Positions 1 through 8,449 are shown, counted from the stretch's first letter. The stretch: DNA of 25,280 bases from DATKWS01 sp035529435 (GCA_035529435.1 DATKWS010000156.1:1-25280), one strand, 5' to 3'. Numbers and translations are program-made. Notes: generated by a model from the letters alone, not told the origin.

Positions 1-87
1 GACATCCGCTCCTTCTCCGCGAAGCGCTCGTTCGGCCTCCCGGTATTCGGGAAGCGCCCGTACCCGTTTCTTGATGTCATCCCACAT
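1..87 (-). CDS. N-terminal fragment of an unidentified protein, possibly transcription-repair coupling factor Mfd
   Basis: The first 29 codons of a minus-strand gene run off the left edge, starting MWDDIKKRVRALPEYREAER. The ATG at 87 follows a GGGGAG ribosome binding site at good spacing (GGGGAGCAATCTC then ATG). It lies 66 bp downstream of the VWA gene on the same strand, so it is probably the last visible gene of that operon. The pattern of a short helix, 'LPEYRE', then 'ALRGEG' resembles the extreme N-terminus of Mfd proteins, in which a leucine-rich helix and a short 'ALRxG' stretch precede the first conserved domain. This is a weak resemblance over 29 residues. The gene is likely real, but its identity is a guess that the next 100 bases would settle. 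Confidence 0.5.
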   Translation of the reverse strand, partial: MWDDIKKRVRALPEYREAERALRGEGADV

Positions 88-153
88 GAGATTGCTCCCC
101 GGCCGCGCCTGTCATCGCCTGAATCCCGGGCCGGACACCCCCGCACCGGACAT

Positions 154-2271
154 TCACGCGGTTGCCTCTCCCCGCATACGTTGCGCGACGACCAGTTCGA
201 GCGCAAACAGGATTATTGCGGCGATGATGAGCGTCGTCGATATCTCGCGCCCCTCGCGCGCACGGTGGATGCCCGCGGTGAGCCCGTCGGCGGCCCCGAG
301 CACCATAGAGGAGGTGATGCCGAGCGAATCGGCCACCTCCGCCCCGGACATGCAGTCCAGATCGGATTCGCTCCGGCAATCGGGATTGATCGCAATGAGC
401 CCCGTGACCCCGGCGCCCCGGCTGATCGTGATGAATCCCGGCTCCTGGGCGGGCGGCAGTATCACGCTTCCCGCAATCCCGCCGGCCGGGGACCCGGATC
501 CAGGCCGCTGCGACGCATCCGGCGCCTGTTCATCTTTCACGAACTGTTCCGGGCGCACCTCGCCACCGCCGGGAAGCCGGCATACATACTCCGGCCCGCA
601 CTCTCCGCTCCAGGTGACGGGGACGCCGACGACGCCGCCTTCCCCCGCAGGCGGCTCCTGGCCGGTCGCCAGGAGTGCCTGTTGAATGAGGGGAAGGAAG
701 TACGGCGAAAGGACCAGATCTCCCGATTCGCGACGGGGATCGATCGCGGCAAACACTATCGTTCCGGCGCCGAGACGCTCCTCCCAGATAAAGGGAGAAC
801 CGTCGCTGAACCGGAGTACCACCGCCCGGTGGTCGACACCCCTCACGTACGGTACGGCCCGGAACCTGAGCGCGGTGAGCGCCTCGATATCCTTCGTGTC
901 GAATGGCGCGAGGAGCGGGGGGGTGCCGCGGGGCGGCGCTACCGTGATGAATCCCTCACGGATGCGCCTGAACTCGATGTCGATCGCATACCCGCTCAAT
1001 CCGCGCACCAGCGATTCGAGCTCGGGCAGGAGGAGAACCAGCGCCTTGCCGCCATTCTCTATAAATCTCCGGATCAGCTCGATGTCCGATCCGCCCGGCC
1101 CCCCGCCCGATCCGATGACCAGGGCCTCCGCCCCCTCGAGATCGGCGGTCGTGATCTCCCGCCACCGGCGTTTCACCAGCGCGATATCACCCTCGGATCC
1201 CTCGGGACTCAGCGCCTGTTCGAGGTAGAAGCCTGCCTCGTCGGCGACGAGGAGCACACCCATGCGATCCTGCACGCGGAGCGTGAAGAATCTCCCGTCA
1301 TCGGGCGGGAGACGATCCCTCCCCTTTCTGACCTCTCCCCGCAGCCATCCTTCCCGCTCCACGGGAAAGGAGATCTCCTCCACCGCCACGCCGCCGGGTT
1401 GTATCGCCATTTCTTTCTCCATGATCCTTCGGCCGTCCACCGCCACAGTGAGGGGGAATCGTGCTTCCAGATCGCGGGAGCCGTTTTTCATTGTAACGGC
1501 GAGCCGGGCGAGCTCGCCCCGGTGCAGGGTGACCCGGGGCGTCAGGACCTCTTCGATGGCGACGTTGGTACCCGGCTCCGGCTGCACCGGCACGATGAAA
1601 ACACGCGCCTGCGGCATCCCGGTCTCCCCGCCTTCACTTCCCTGCCGGCCGCCTTTCAGTGCCGACCGCTGAAAATCGGACACGATGTACATCTCCCTGA
1701 CCTGGCGCCTGCTGCCCGCCAAAACCTCACGCCCCGCATGCAGGGCGGCCCTGAGATCGGTGCCGTGCCAGGAGGGTTCCTGCTCCCGCAGCGAGCTCAG
1801 CACCACCTCGCGATCGAACTGCCTTCCCGCGTAGAGCGTCTGCCTGCCGGTGTCGAACAGGATAACCGACACCTCGTCGTTCCGATCGAGTTGTTCCATG
1901 ATCTCCGCCGTGCGCCCCACCGCCCGCCGGAACAGTGTCCCCTCGTCTTCCTCGACACGCATGCTGTAGCTCCTGTCGAGCAGCACGCAGGCGGCACGGT
2001 CGCCGCCGACGGGAAAGAGCGCCGCCATACCGCCGCGCACGACGGGGCGCGCGAACGCGAGCGCCACGAGCGCAATCGCCGCCATTCTGAGAATGAGGAG
2101 GAGGAGCCTCCTGAGATTGATCCGCCGCATGCTCCGCCGGTCGGAGCGCCTCAGGAAACGGAGGGTGCTGAACGGAACCTCCGGTACGCGCCGCCTGCTG
2201 AAGATGTGTATCAGGAGCGGTACGGCGACGGCCGCGAGCGCCAGGAGAAACAGCGGATTCAAGAAATTCAT
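154..2271 (-). CDS. BatA-type membrane protein with von Willebrand factor A domain
   Basis: A 705-residue protein starting MNFLNPLFLLALAAVAVPLL. Residues 1-77 match the BatA (aerotolerance regulator) N-terminal domain: a membrane helix at about 4-24, the basic stretch 'SRRRVPEVPFSTLRFLRRS', and a second helix at about 55-74. A VWA domain follows, with the metal-binding DxSxS motif intact (D99, S101, S103). The C-terminal half has a 'GVLLVADE' strand and a Gly-rich 'VIGSGGGPGG' segment like the glutamine-amidotransferase-like fold often found in such proteins. A final membrane helix lies at about 680-696. The open frame extends 73 codons upstream through the DUF58 gene, but the ATG at 2271 is preferred: it has GTGAGG five bases upstream and gives a proper membrane N-terminus. 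It begins 7 bp after the DUF58 stop. By family knowledge it works with MoxR and DUF58 proteins at the envelope; the exact role is unknown. Confidence 0.9.
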   Translation of the reverse strand: MNFLNPLFLLALAAVAVPLLIHIFSRRRVPEVPFSTLRFLRRSDRRSMRRINLRRLLLLILRMAAIALVALAFARPVVRGGMAALFPVGGDRAACVLLDRSYSMRVEEDEGTLFRRAVGRTAEIMEQLDRNDEVSVILFDTGRQTLYAGRQFDREVVLSSLREQEPSWHGTDLRAALHAGREVLAGSRRQVREMYIVSDFQRSALKGGRQGSEGGETGMPQARVFIVPVQPEPGTNVAIEEVLTPRVTLHRGELARLAVTMKNGSRDLEARFPLTVAVDGRRIMEKEMAIQPGGVAVEEISFPVEREGWLRGEVRKGRDRLPPDDGRFFTLRVQDRMGVLLVADEAGFYLEQALSPEGSEGDIALVKRRWREITTADLEGAEALVIGSGGGPGGSDIELIRRFIENGGKALVLLLPELESLVRGLSGYAIDIEFRRIREGFITVAPPRGTPPLLAPFDTKDIEALTALRFRAVPYVRGVDHRAVVLRFSDGSPFIWEERLGAGTIVFAAIDPRRESGDLVLSPYFLPLIQQALLATGQEPPAGEGGVVGVPVTWSGECGPEYVCRLPGGGEVRPEQFVKDEQAPDASQRPGSGSPAGGIAGSVILPPAQEPGFITISRGAGVTGLIAINPDCRSESDLDCMSGAEVADSLGITSSMVLGAADGLTAGIHRAREGREISTTLIIAAIILFALELVVAQRMRGEATA

Positions 2272-2278
2272 GGCATCC

Positions 2279-3187
2279 TCACCGCAGCCGCCGCCGCTTG
2301 TTGAGGTACGAGACCAGCGCCTGATCGAAGGGGGTATCCGTCGTGACGAGGTTGTAATCGATCGCGTGCTCCTTGCAACGCCGCTCGAGCCACGTCCTCC
2401 ACTCCCGGATGCTGCGGCGGTACTCCTTCTTGAGAAACCAGGGCTGCGCGCGGAGCTTCTCGCCGGTTTCCCTGTCCACGAACTGCACATCCCCGCGGTA
2501 GTCGAGTGTCAGCTCGACCGGATCGAGTATGTGGAACAGCACGACCTCGTGCCCGCGGTGCCGGAAGTGCTTGAGGCCGCTCAGTACCCGCTCGGGATCA
2601 TCGAAGAGATCGCTGAGCAGTATGACAAGGCCGCGCCGCCTGATGCGCTCGGCCATCTCGTGCAGCGTGCCGCTGATCTCGGTTCGTGCCCCGGGCGTGA
2701 TCCCTTCCAGCGTCCGCAGGAGATAGAAGAGGTGCCGCTTCACCGAGCGGTGGGGGATGAAGGTGTTGATTTTCTCGTCGAAGATGACCAGTCCGACCGA
2801 ATCGCGCTGTCCGATCATCAGGTAGCTCAGGGCGGCGCAGAGGAGCGATCCGTACCGGAGCTTCGAGACGGGACCATGCCCCTTGAAATCCATCGAGGCG
2901 CTCCGGTCGAGGAGCAGCGTCGCCTTGAGGTTTGTCTCGTCCTCGAAGACCTTGACGTAGTACCGGTCTGTCTTGCCGTATATCTTCCAGTCGACGTTCC
3001 GCGTGTCCTCGCCGGCGTTGTATTGCCGGTACTCGGCGAATTCGACCGAAAATCCGTGGTAGGGGCTCCGGTGCAGGCCCGCGATGAATCCCTCGACGAT
3101 GAGCCGCGCGCGCAGGTCCATGTTCGCCAGGCGGCTCACCACCTCGGGGCGAAGAAACTCGCTCAATCTCGTCTCTCGCGGGGTCAT
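2279..3187 (-). CDS. DUF58 domain protein (VWA-like partner of MoxR)
   Basis: A 302-residue soluble protein with the DUF58 signature at residues 49-84 ('EFAEYRQYNAGEDTRNVDWK' and the following 'YGKTDRYYVKVFEDE'). This is followed by a VWA-like metal site 'DRSASM' (D94, S96, S98). The N-terminal 'FLRPEVVSRL...LRARLIVEGFIAGLHRSPYHG' is also typical, so the ATG at 3187 gives a full-length family member. The gene lies 48 bp after moxR and 7 bp before the BatA/VWA gene. MoxR-DUF58-VWA clusters are widespread and are thought to form a chaperone-like system acting on envelope or metal-dependent targets. The substrate here cannot be told from sequence. Confidence 0.92.
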   Translation of the reverse strand: MTPRETRLSEFLRPEVVSRLANMDLRARLIVEGFIAGLHRSPYHGFSVEFAEYRQYNAGEDTRNVDWKIYGKTDRYYVKVFEDETNLKATLLLDRSASMDFKGHGPVSKLRYGSLLCAALSYLMIGQRDSVGLVIFDEKINTFIPHRSVKRHLFYLLRTLEGITPGARTEISGTLHEMAERIRRRGLVILLSDLFDDPERVLSGLKHFRHRGHEVVLFHILDPVELTLDYRGDVQFVDRETGEKLRAQPWFLKKEYRRSIREWRTWLERRCKEHAIDYNLVTTDTPFDQALVSYLNKRRRLR

Positions 3188-3235
3188 CGCTGCACCAGCC
3201 TCATGTCACGGGAGATGAAATGCCGCTCCGCGCGT

Positions 3236-4213
3236 TTACACCGCATCGAGCAGGCGCTCCACGAGGGTATCGGTCGTTACACCATCGGCCTCGGCGTGGA
3301 AGTTCGTCACGAGCCGGTGCCTGAGAACGGGGAAGGCGACCGCCTGGACATCCTCGATCCCGGGCGTCGTTCTTCCCATCATGATCGCGCGGGTCTTGGC
3401 GCCGAGTATCAGGTACTGGCCGGCTCGCGGTCCCGCCCCCCACGAGAGGTACTGACCCACTCCATCGATCTTGCCGTCCCGGCTCGCCCGGATGAGGCGA
3501 ACGGCGAATCCCAGTACCTCCTGCGACACGGGCACCTTCTTGACGAACTGCTGTATCGCGACGATGTCGGTCCCGTCGAGCACGCGATGCGGCGTCTCGA
3601 GATCGACCGAGGTCGTGGTATCGATGATCCTGAACTCCTCCTCCTCCGAAGGATAGTCGACCCGTATATTGAACATGAAACGGTCGAGCTGCGCCTCCGG
3701 CAGCGGGTAGGTCCCCTCGAGCTCGATCGGATTCTGCGTGGCCAGAACGAAAAAAGGCAGATCGAGCCCGTATGTTTCCCCGCCGGCCGTCACCTGGTAT
3801 TCCTGCATCGCCTGCAGGAGCGCCGACTGCGTCTTGGGCGGTGTGCGGTTGATCTCGTCCGCGAGAACGACATTGGCGAAGACGGGGCCCCTGATGAACC
3901 GGAACACGCGCCGGTGGCTCGCCGCATCCTCCTCGAGAACCTCCGTGCCGGTGATATCGCTCGGCATGAGGTCGGGCGTGAACTGAATCCGCGAAAATTT
4001 CAGGTTGAGGCAGTGGGCCACGGTCGACACCATCAGTGTCTTCGCAAGCCCCGGCACGCCGACGAGGAGGCAGTGACCGCCGGCGAAGAGCGCCGCGAGG
4101 AGCTCGTCGATGACCTGGTCCTGCCCGACGATGACGCGCGCGATCTCCGCGCGCAGCTTCCGGTACGCATCCTCGAACTTGCCGAGTAGCTCCTGATCGT
4201 GCTGCTCATTCAT
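3236..4213 (-). CDS. MoxR-family AAA+ ATPase
   Basis: A 325-residue MoxR/RavA-type AAA+ ATPase. The Walker A is GVPGLAKT at residues 52-59, with the Ala before Lys that is usual in MoxR proteins. The Walker B ends in 'LADEINR' (D119, E120). A sensor-1 region 'LATQNPIELEGTYPLPEAQL' (N161) and the following 'DRFMF' complete the core. Two starts are possible: GTG at 4219 and ATG at 4213. The ATG is chosen because AAAGGGGG lies nine bases upstream of it but only three bases before the GTG. The start overlaps the S9 peptidase stop by 8 bp (ATGAATGA), which suggests translational coupling. By family knowledge it remodels or matures partner proteins together with the VWA proteins encoded next to it. 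Confidence 0.94.
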   Translation of the reverse strand: MNEQHDQELLGKFEDAYRKLRAEIARVIVGQDQVIDELLAALFAGGHCLLVGVPGLAKTLMVSTVAHCLNLKFSRIQFTPDLMPSDITGTEVLEEDAASHRRVFRFIRGPVFANVVLADEINRTPPKTQSALLQAMQEYQVTAGGETYGLDLPFFVLATQNPIELEGTYPLPEAQLDRFMFNIRVDYPSEEEEFRIIDTTTSVDLETPHRVLDGTDIVAIQQFVKKVPVSQEVLGFAVRLIRASRDGKIDGVGQYLSWGAGPRAGQYLILGAKTRAIMMGRTTPGIEDVQAVAFPVLRHRLVTNFHAEADGVTTDTLVERLLDAV

Positions 4214-6107
4214 CGGCACCGGCCCCCTTTAAATATGTATCGAGAAATGTGAGAATCGCCCCGTACCCCTCGATGCGGTTCTCCTTCTTCGCGAAGCCGT
4301 GCCCCTCGTCGTCGAAAACGATGTACTCGACCGGCACGCCGTTCGCGCGGGCCGCCTCGACGATCTCGTCGGATTCGACCTTCAGAACGCGCGGATCGTT
4401 GGCGCCCTGGAGCACCATGAGCGGACGGGCGATCTTCTCGGCGTTGAACAGGGGTGAAATACGGCGCAGCCGCGCTTCATCCTCATCGGGATTCCCCATC
4501 TCCGCGTAGAGCGCCTCCCTAAAGGCCTCCCACCACGGTGGAATGCTCTGAAGCGTCCGCAGCCAGTTCGATATCCCGAAAAGATCGACGCCGACGGCAA
4601 ATTCCCCGGGCGCCAGGGTCAGCGCGGCGAGCACCATGTATCCTCCGTAGCTCCCACCGATGATACCGATCCTGCCTCCGTCGACATACCCCGTTCCGAT
4701 GAGGAACTTCTTCGCCTCGATGCAGTCCCTGAGGTCGCCCTCGCCGTGTTTGCGGTCGTCGAGCTTGTAGAACGTCTTGCCGTACCCCGAGCTGCCGCGG
4801 TTGTTCACCGCGATAACGGCGTAGCCGTGGTTGACGAGGTACTGGATCGTCGCGCTGTAACCGACGCTCGCCTGTCCGCCCGGGCCGCCGTGCACCCAGA
4901 CGAGGGCCGGGATCCCGTCCCCCCGCTTCACGTACTTCGGCTTGTAGTATACGGCCGGGATCTCGAGGCCGTCGAACGACTCGTACCGCACGACCTCCGC
5001 ATCGACGAGATCGTCCTGATCTATCTCGGGATTCATCGAATCGGTCAGTTTCTTGTAGCTGCCGGTTTCGAAATTGTACACGTACAGATTGTTCGGCGCG
5101 CGGCTCCCGTTGACGTAGAACCGCATGAACCGCTCGCTATGCGATATCCCCACCGAGGTGATGACGCCGTCCGGCATCTTTGGGAGCTTCAGTTCCTTTT
5201 CGGTTGCGTTGTCATGGACCTTGATCTCCGTGCGCCCGTCGTTGTTGATCGCCGTCGCGCGGTACTTCCCGTTCCACGACAGGAACGAGTAGCTGATATC
5301 CCAATCGGCCTTTTCTATCGTCGCCGCCTCGCCCGTGCCGACGTCGTACCGTTTCAGGTACTGGAACTCGTCACCCTCGTCGGTCACGAAGTAGAGGCTC
5401 TTCGATTCGAGGCCGAAGAACATCGGCGAGTACCTCACATCCCCCTCGTGGGGCGTTATGTTCGTCACTTCCCCCGTCGCGCGGTTGTAGAGAAACATGT
5501 TGTTGTTGTTCGTCGTGATCGCCTTCGTGAAGACCATGAAATTCTTGTCGTTCGATATATCGCCGAATTGATACCCGGCGTCGTTCAGGTAGATCATCCT
5601 GCCCGTGAATGCATCGATATCCATCTCGTAAACATCCATGAACCGCTTGTCGCGCTCGTTTGATCCGTAGAAGAAGCTCTTCTGATCCCTGCTCCACCCG
5701 TAAAAGACCGATCGAACCGAATCGCCGGGAGTGAGGTTCTGCTTGGCCCCATCCTCGTTCTTCACGTACAGGTTGTATATCTCGTTCCCGCCCCGATCGC
5801 TCATGTAGAGGAACCGGTCGTCCTCGGGGAAGAACGAGAGCGCGTATACCGCGTCATCCTCGGAGAATGTGACCTGTGTTTTCTTTCCCGTCTCGACATC
5901 GATCACGTAGGCGTTGAACACACCCGTCTCGTCGGTCGAGACGAGGAGCCTCTTCTCGTCATGCGAGAACGCCCCGCCGAATACGGTCACCGTGTTCATG
6001 AACTGCTCGATCGTGTACCGCTCGACCTTCCGCTCGCAGCCGCCGAGGAGCACGGCGACGGCGAGCAGGGCAACGAGCAGCGCGACGACGAGATTTCTCA
6101 CTTTCAT
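4206..6107 (-). CDS. Lipoprotein S9-family prolyl oligopeptidase-like peptidase
   Basis: A 633-residue secreted peptidase. A signal peptide ends in the lipobox LGGC (Cys24), so the protein is probably lipid-anchored. Residues about 40-370 form an N-terminal beta-propeller with repeated 'F..D...L.Y.SDRGG.EIYNLY' style blades (TolB/DPP-like). The C-terminal alpha/beta-hydrolase domain keeps the catalytic triad: Ser486 in GGSYGG, Asp571 in GANDPRV and His603 in DEGHGF. The oxyanion region 'WVHGGPGGQ' is at 404-412. The start ATG at 6107 has AAAGGA eight bases upstream. It is the first gene of the minus-strand operon leading into moxR. S9 enzymes cleave short peptides, often after proline or at the N-terminus; specificity cannot be predicted here. 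Confidence 0.93.
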   Translation of the reverse strand: MKVRNLVVALLVALLAVAVLLGGCERKVERYTIEQFMNTVTVFGGAFSHDEKRLLVSTDETGVFNAYVIDVETGKKTQVTFSEDDAVYALSFFPEDDRFLYMSDRGGNEIYNLYVKNEDGAKQNLTPGDSVRSVFYGWSRDQKSFFYGSNERDKRFMDVYEMDIDAFTGRMIYLNDAGYQFGDISNDKNFMVFTKAITTNNNNMFLYNRATGEVTNITPHEGDVRYSPMFFGLESKSLYFVTDEGDEFQYLKRYDVGTGEAATIEKADWDISYSFLSWNGKYRATAINNDGRTEIKVHDNATEKELKLPKMPDGVITSVGISHSERFMRFYVNGSRAPNNLYVYNFETGSYKKLTDSMNPEIDQDDLVDAEVVRYESFDGLEIPAVYYKPKYVKRGDGIPALVWVHGGPGGQASVGYSATIQYLVNHGYAVIAVNNRGSSGYGKTFYKLDDRKHGEGDLRDCIEAKKFLIGTGYVDGGRIGIIGGSYGGYMVLAALTLAPGEFAVGVDLFGISNWLRTLQSIPPWWEAFREALYAEMGNPDEDEARLRRISPLFNAEKIARPLMVLQGANDPRVLKVESDEIVEAARANGVPVEYIVFDDEGHGFAKKENRIEGYGAILTFLDTYLKGAGADE

Positions 6108-6487
6108 GGTTCGATCCTTTCTCCCGTTCAGCGGGAACGTCTCTCCGTATGGAACGCGGTTGAGTATTTATTATATATAAAATCGTGCCCAAACATTCAT
6201 TATTTATATACAAAAGGGGGCTGTTGTTCCATGTTTTTTCGGGCCGGCGCCCTCGTTACCCGGCTCGTTCCATCCCCGCAATTCATCACATTAATGGAGA
6301 CGGCATGCAGGACATCATCGTGGGAGTTCACGCTACGGTATGATTCGATGGTCGTACCACCGGTCATGACACCGTGAGAGACGGTGGAGATTCCGCACGC
6401 AATCGTGTATTGCGCCTCCCCGCGAAACGATATACGCTCTCCATGACCAACAGCGCCCGGATCAACCGCCCGAGACGGAGCTGTTTC
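6108..6487. other. Noncoding divergent region between the S9 peptidase and polX
   Basis: A 380-bp gap between divergent genes. It contains a strongly AT-rich block at about 6160-6215 that probably carries the leftward promoter. A 6-bp hairpin CACCGT/ACGGTG with a 5-base loop lies at 6370-6386 and has no U tract. I found no convincing rightward sigma-70 promoter for polX. Open frames crossing this stretch are extensions of the neighbouring genes without ribosome binding sites. Confidence 0.6.
6163..6198 (-). promoter_or_regulatory. Candidate promoter of the S9-moxR-DUF58-VWA operon
   Basis: Read on the minus strand, a perfect TATAAT lies at 6175-6170 inside the AT-rich block. It would give a transcript start near 6163 and a leader of about 55 bases before the S9 start. 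The matching -35 at 17 bp (GAATGT) is poor, so this is a tentative call. Confidence 0.35.
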
Positions 6488-8224
6488 ATGAAAAACAAAG
6501 AGATCGCCTCCGCATTCAACGAGATCGCCGACATCCTCGAGCTTCAGGGGAAAAATCCGTTCCGCGTGAGTGCCTACCGGCGCGGCGCGCAGAGCATCGA
6601 GAACCTTTCCCGGGATATCGCCGCGGTTGCCGATGAGGGCGCGCTCGGCGACATCCCCGGGATCGGCAAGGACCTCCGCGCGAAGATCGAGGAGTACCTG
6701 GAGACAGGGGCGATCGCATTTCTTGCCGAGCTGCGCGGCGAGACGCCGCGCGTGCTGCTCGACATGCTGCGCATACCCGGCGTCGGTCCGAAGACGGCCG
6801 TGCTCCTCTACGAGGGGCTCGGTATCGAGAGCATCGACGACCTCAAGAAGGCCGCCGTGGAGCACCGCATACAGGGACTCCCCAAGATCAAGGCCAAGAC
6901 AGAGGAGAATATATTGAAAGGGGTGGAGTTTCTCGAACGCGCGCAGGGGCGCACGCCGATCGGCCACGCATATCCCCTCGCCGGTGAGATCGTCGCTTCG
7001 CTCGGGCGGCTCCGCGAGGTGAAGATGATATCGGTCGCGGGAAGTCTCCGGCGGTGGCGCGAAACGGTCGGCGACATCGACATTCTCGTCACATCGACCG
7101 CCCCGGAGAAGGTCATTCGCCGCTTCACGTCGCTCGGCATCGTGCAGCGCGTCCTCGCGGAGGGAAAAACGAAGGGGAGCATCGTCGCCTCCGGCGACAT
7201 ACAGGTTGATCTGCGCGTCGTGGAGGAGAAGTCGTATGGTGCGGCCCTGAACTATTTCACCGGTTCCAAGGAACACAACATACGGCTTCGCGAGATCGCC
7301 ATTCAGAAGGGGATGAAGCTCAACGAGTACGGCGTCTTCAAGAAGGGCGCCCGCGGCACGGAGCGGCGCATCGCCGGGAGCACGGAGGGCTCGGTGTACA
7401 AGGCTCTCGGGCTGCCGTTGATCCCGCCGGAGATCCGTGAGGATGCGGGGGAGATCGAGGCGGCGAGGCGTGGTGATCTCCCTGCGCTCGTCACGCGCGA
7501 CGATATCAGGGGGGATCTCCATTTCCACTCCGACTGGAGCGACGGCACGGCGGGTCTCGAGGAGGTCGCTCATGCCGGGAAGGCGTTCGGTTACCGATAC
7601 ATTCTCATATCGGATCATTCGCAGAGCCTGAAGATCGCCCACGGCCTCTCGCCAGGGCGTCTCCTCGAGCAGATCGAGGAGATCGACCGCGTCAACGAAC
7701 GGACCAGGGGATTCCGCCTCCTCAAGGGGAGCGAAGTCGACATACTCCCGGACGGCACACTCGATATGGACGAGGATATCCTGAGACGTCTCGACATCGT
7801 CATCGTCGCGGTACATTCGAATTTCAAGATGAAGCGCGACGAGATGACCAGGCGGGTCGTCAGGGCGTGCGAGAGCCCGTACGCGCACATACTCGCGCAC
7901 CCGACGGGGCGCCTCATCGGCACCCGCGACGCCTATGGTATCGACATGGAGGCCGTCATAACCGCCGCGGCACGCACCGGCACCGCAATCGAGATAAATG
8001 CGCATCCTCTGAGGCTCGATCTCGACGCCGCCACGGCCCGTGCCGCCGCCGGAGCGGGTGTCATGATCTCGATCGGCACCGACACGCACAAACCGGCCGC
8101 CGAGATGGAGAATATCGTCTACGGCATCGGCACGGCGCGCCGCGGATGGCTCACCCCGGGCAACATTCTCAATACCCGTCCACCCGCGAAGCTCCTTTCC
8201 TATTTTCACAAAAAAACCGGGTAG
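6488..8224 (+). CDS. polX: DNA polymerase/3'-5' exonuclease PolX (family X with PHP domain)
   Basis: A 578-residue bacterial PolX, the usual length. Helix-hairpin-helix motifs lie at 'DIPGIGKDLRAKI' (about 55-67) and 'RIPGVGPKTAVLLYEG' (about 95-110). The polymerase-beta-like active site is intact: GSLRR at 185-189, GDIDIL with D196 and D198, and the third Asp at D241 in 'QVDLRV'. The C-terminal PHP domain from about 340 keeps its metal ligands: HFH (345-347), SDHS, GSEVD, VHSN, AHPTGR and GTDTH. Both gap-filling polymerase and exonuclease activities are therefore expected, as in base-excision repair roles shown for Bacillus and Thermus PolX. The ATG at 6488 is preferred over upstream in-frame ATGs because GGAG lies eight bases before it. 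The gene runs head-on to replication leaving the nearby origin. Confidence 0.95.
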   Translation: MKNKEIASAFNEIADILELQGKNPFRVSAYRRGAQSIENLSRDIAAVADEGALGDIPGIGKDLRAKIEEYLETGAIAFLAELRGETPRVLLDMLRIPGVGPKTAVLLYEGLGIESIDDLKKAAVEHRIQGLPKIKAKTEENILKGVEFLERAQGRTPIGHAYPLAGEIVASLGRLREVKMISVAGSLRRWRETVGDIDILVTSTAPEKVIRRFTSLGIVQRVLAEGKTKGSIVASGDIQVDLRVVEEKSYGAALNYFTGSKEHNIRLREIAIQKGMKLNEYGVFKKGARGTERRIAGSTEGSVYKALGLPLIPPEIREDAGEIEAARRGDLPALVTRDDIRGDLHFHSDWSDGTAGLEEVAHAGKAFGYRYILISDHSQSLKIAHGLSPGRLLEQIEEIDRVNERTRGFRLLKGSEVDILPDGTLDMDEDILRRLDIVIVAVHSNFKMKRDEMTRRVVRACESPYAHILAHPTGRLIGTRDAYGIDMEAVITAAARTGTAIEINAHPLRLDLDAATARAAAGAGVMISIGTDTHKPAAEMENIVYGIGTARRGWLTPGNILNTRPPAKLLSYFHKKTG

Positions 8225-8236
8225 AGCCATCCCGGT
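8210..8236 (-). terminator. Minus-strand terminator overlapping the polX 3' end
   Basis: An inverted repeat ACCGGG/CCCGGT (8216-8221 and 8231-8236) with a 9-base loop sits next to a run of A residues at 8210-8216. Read leftward this is a stem followed by a U tract, the classic intrinsic terminator shape. Read rightward there is only the stem. It would stop leftward transcripts before they run antisense through polX. Confidence 0.55.
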
Positions 8237-8385
8237 CCAAGAGCCGGAGGGGTATTCCCTGCGACCCGCCAAGTAGACACTGCCATATTGGCGGTATTTC
8301 GTTTCAATCCGCTGTCATTATGGCGTGCTCTGCCGAATTTTCACGTCGAAAACCGCCGGTCATTTGATAAAGCGGCTGCGGATAA

Positions 8386-8417
8386 TAATTGTAACACAAT
8401 TAGTTGTAACGTGTTAA
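8386..8417 (+). promoter_or_regulatory. Repeat cluster upstream of the hsp20 promoter, candidate operator
   Basis: A near-perfect dyad TAATTGT-AAC-ACAATTA (8386-8402) is followed by a second TTGTAAC copy. The two TTGTAAC copies (8389-8395 and 8404-8410) are 15 bp apart. TAACAC (8392-8397) and GTGTTA (8411-8416) also form an inverted pair. The cluster ends 18 bp upstream of the -24 element. It does not match the CIRCE element. Binding by a regulator is inferred from symmetry alone. Confidence 0.45.
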
Positions 8418-8434
8418 ACCTTATTCGATTACTT

Positions 8435-8449
8435 TGGCACGTGTTGTGC
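8435..8449 (+). promoter_or_regulatory. Sigma-54-like -24/-12 promoter of hsp20
   Basis: TGGCACGTGTTGTGC matches the RpoN consensus TGGCAC-N5-TTGC at every defined base but one (GTGC for TTGC). The GG and GC doublets have the required 10-base spacing. The predicted start near 8461 leaves a leader of about 59 bases before the hsp20 ATG. No comparable sigma-70 promoter with good spacing is visible in the same place. Confidence 0.5.

Noticed and set aside
181..4189. Very long plus-strand open frames (about 700 codons each) opposite the VWA, DUF58 and moxR genes
   Set aside because: They are antisense to clearly conserved proteins, have no domain resemblance and no ribosome binding sites. GC-rich DNA commonly leaves such mirror frames open.
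6200..8272. 690-codon minus-strand open frame opposite polX
   Set aside because: PolX on the plus strand has intact motifs throughout. The antisense frame is Asp/Arg-rich shadow sequence with no recognisable domain.
8386..8417. CIRCE (HrcA) operator upstream of hsp20
   Set aside because: CIRCE requires TTAGCACTC-N9-GAGTGCTAA; the repeats here have different half-sites and spacing.
8438..8443. CACGTG core near hsp20 as a third parS site
   Set aside because: Only the six-base core matches; the flanking TGTTT/AAACA arms are missing. It is better explained as part of the sigma-54-like element.
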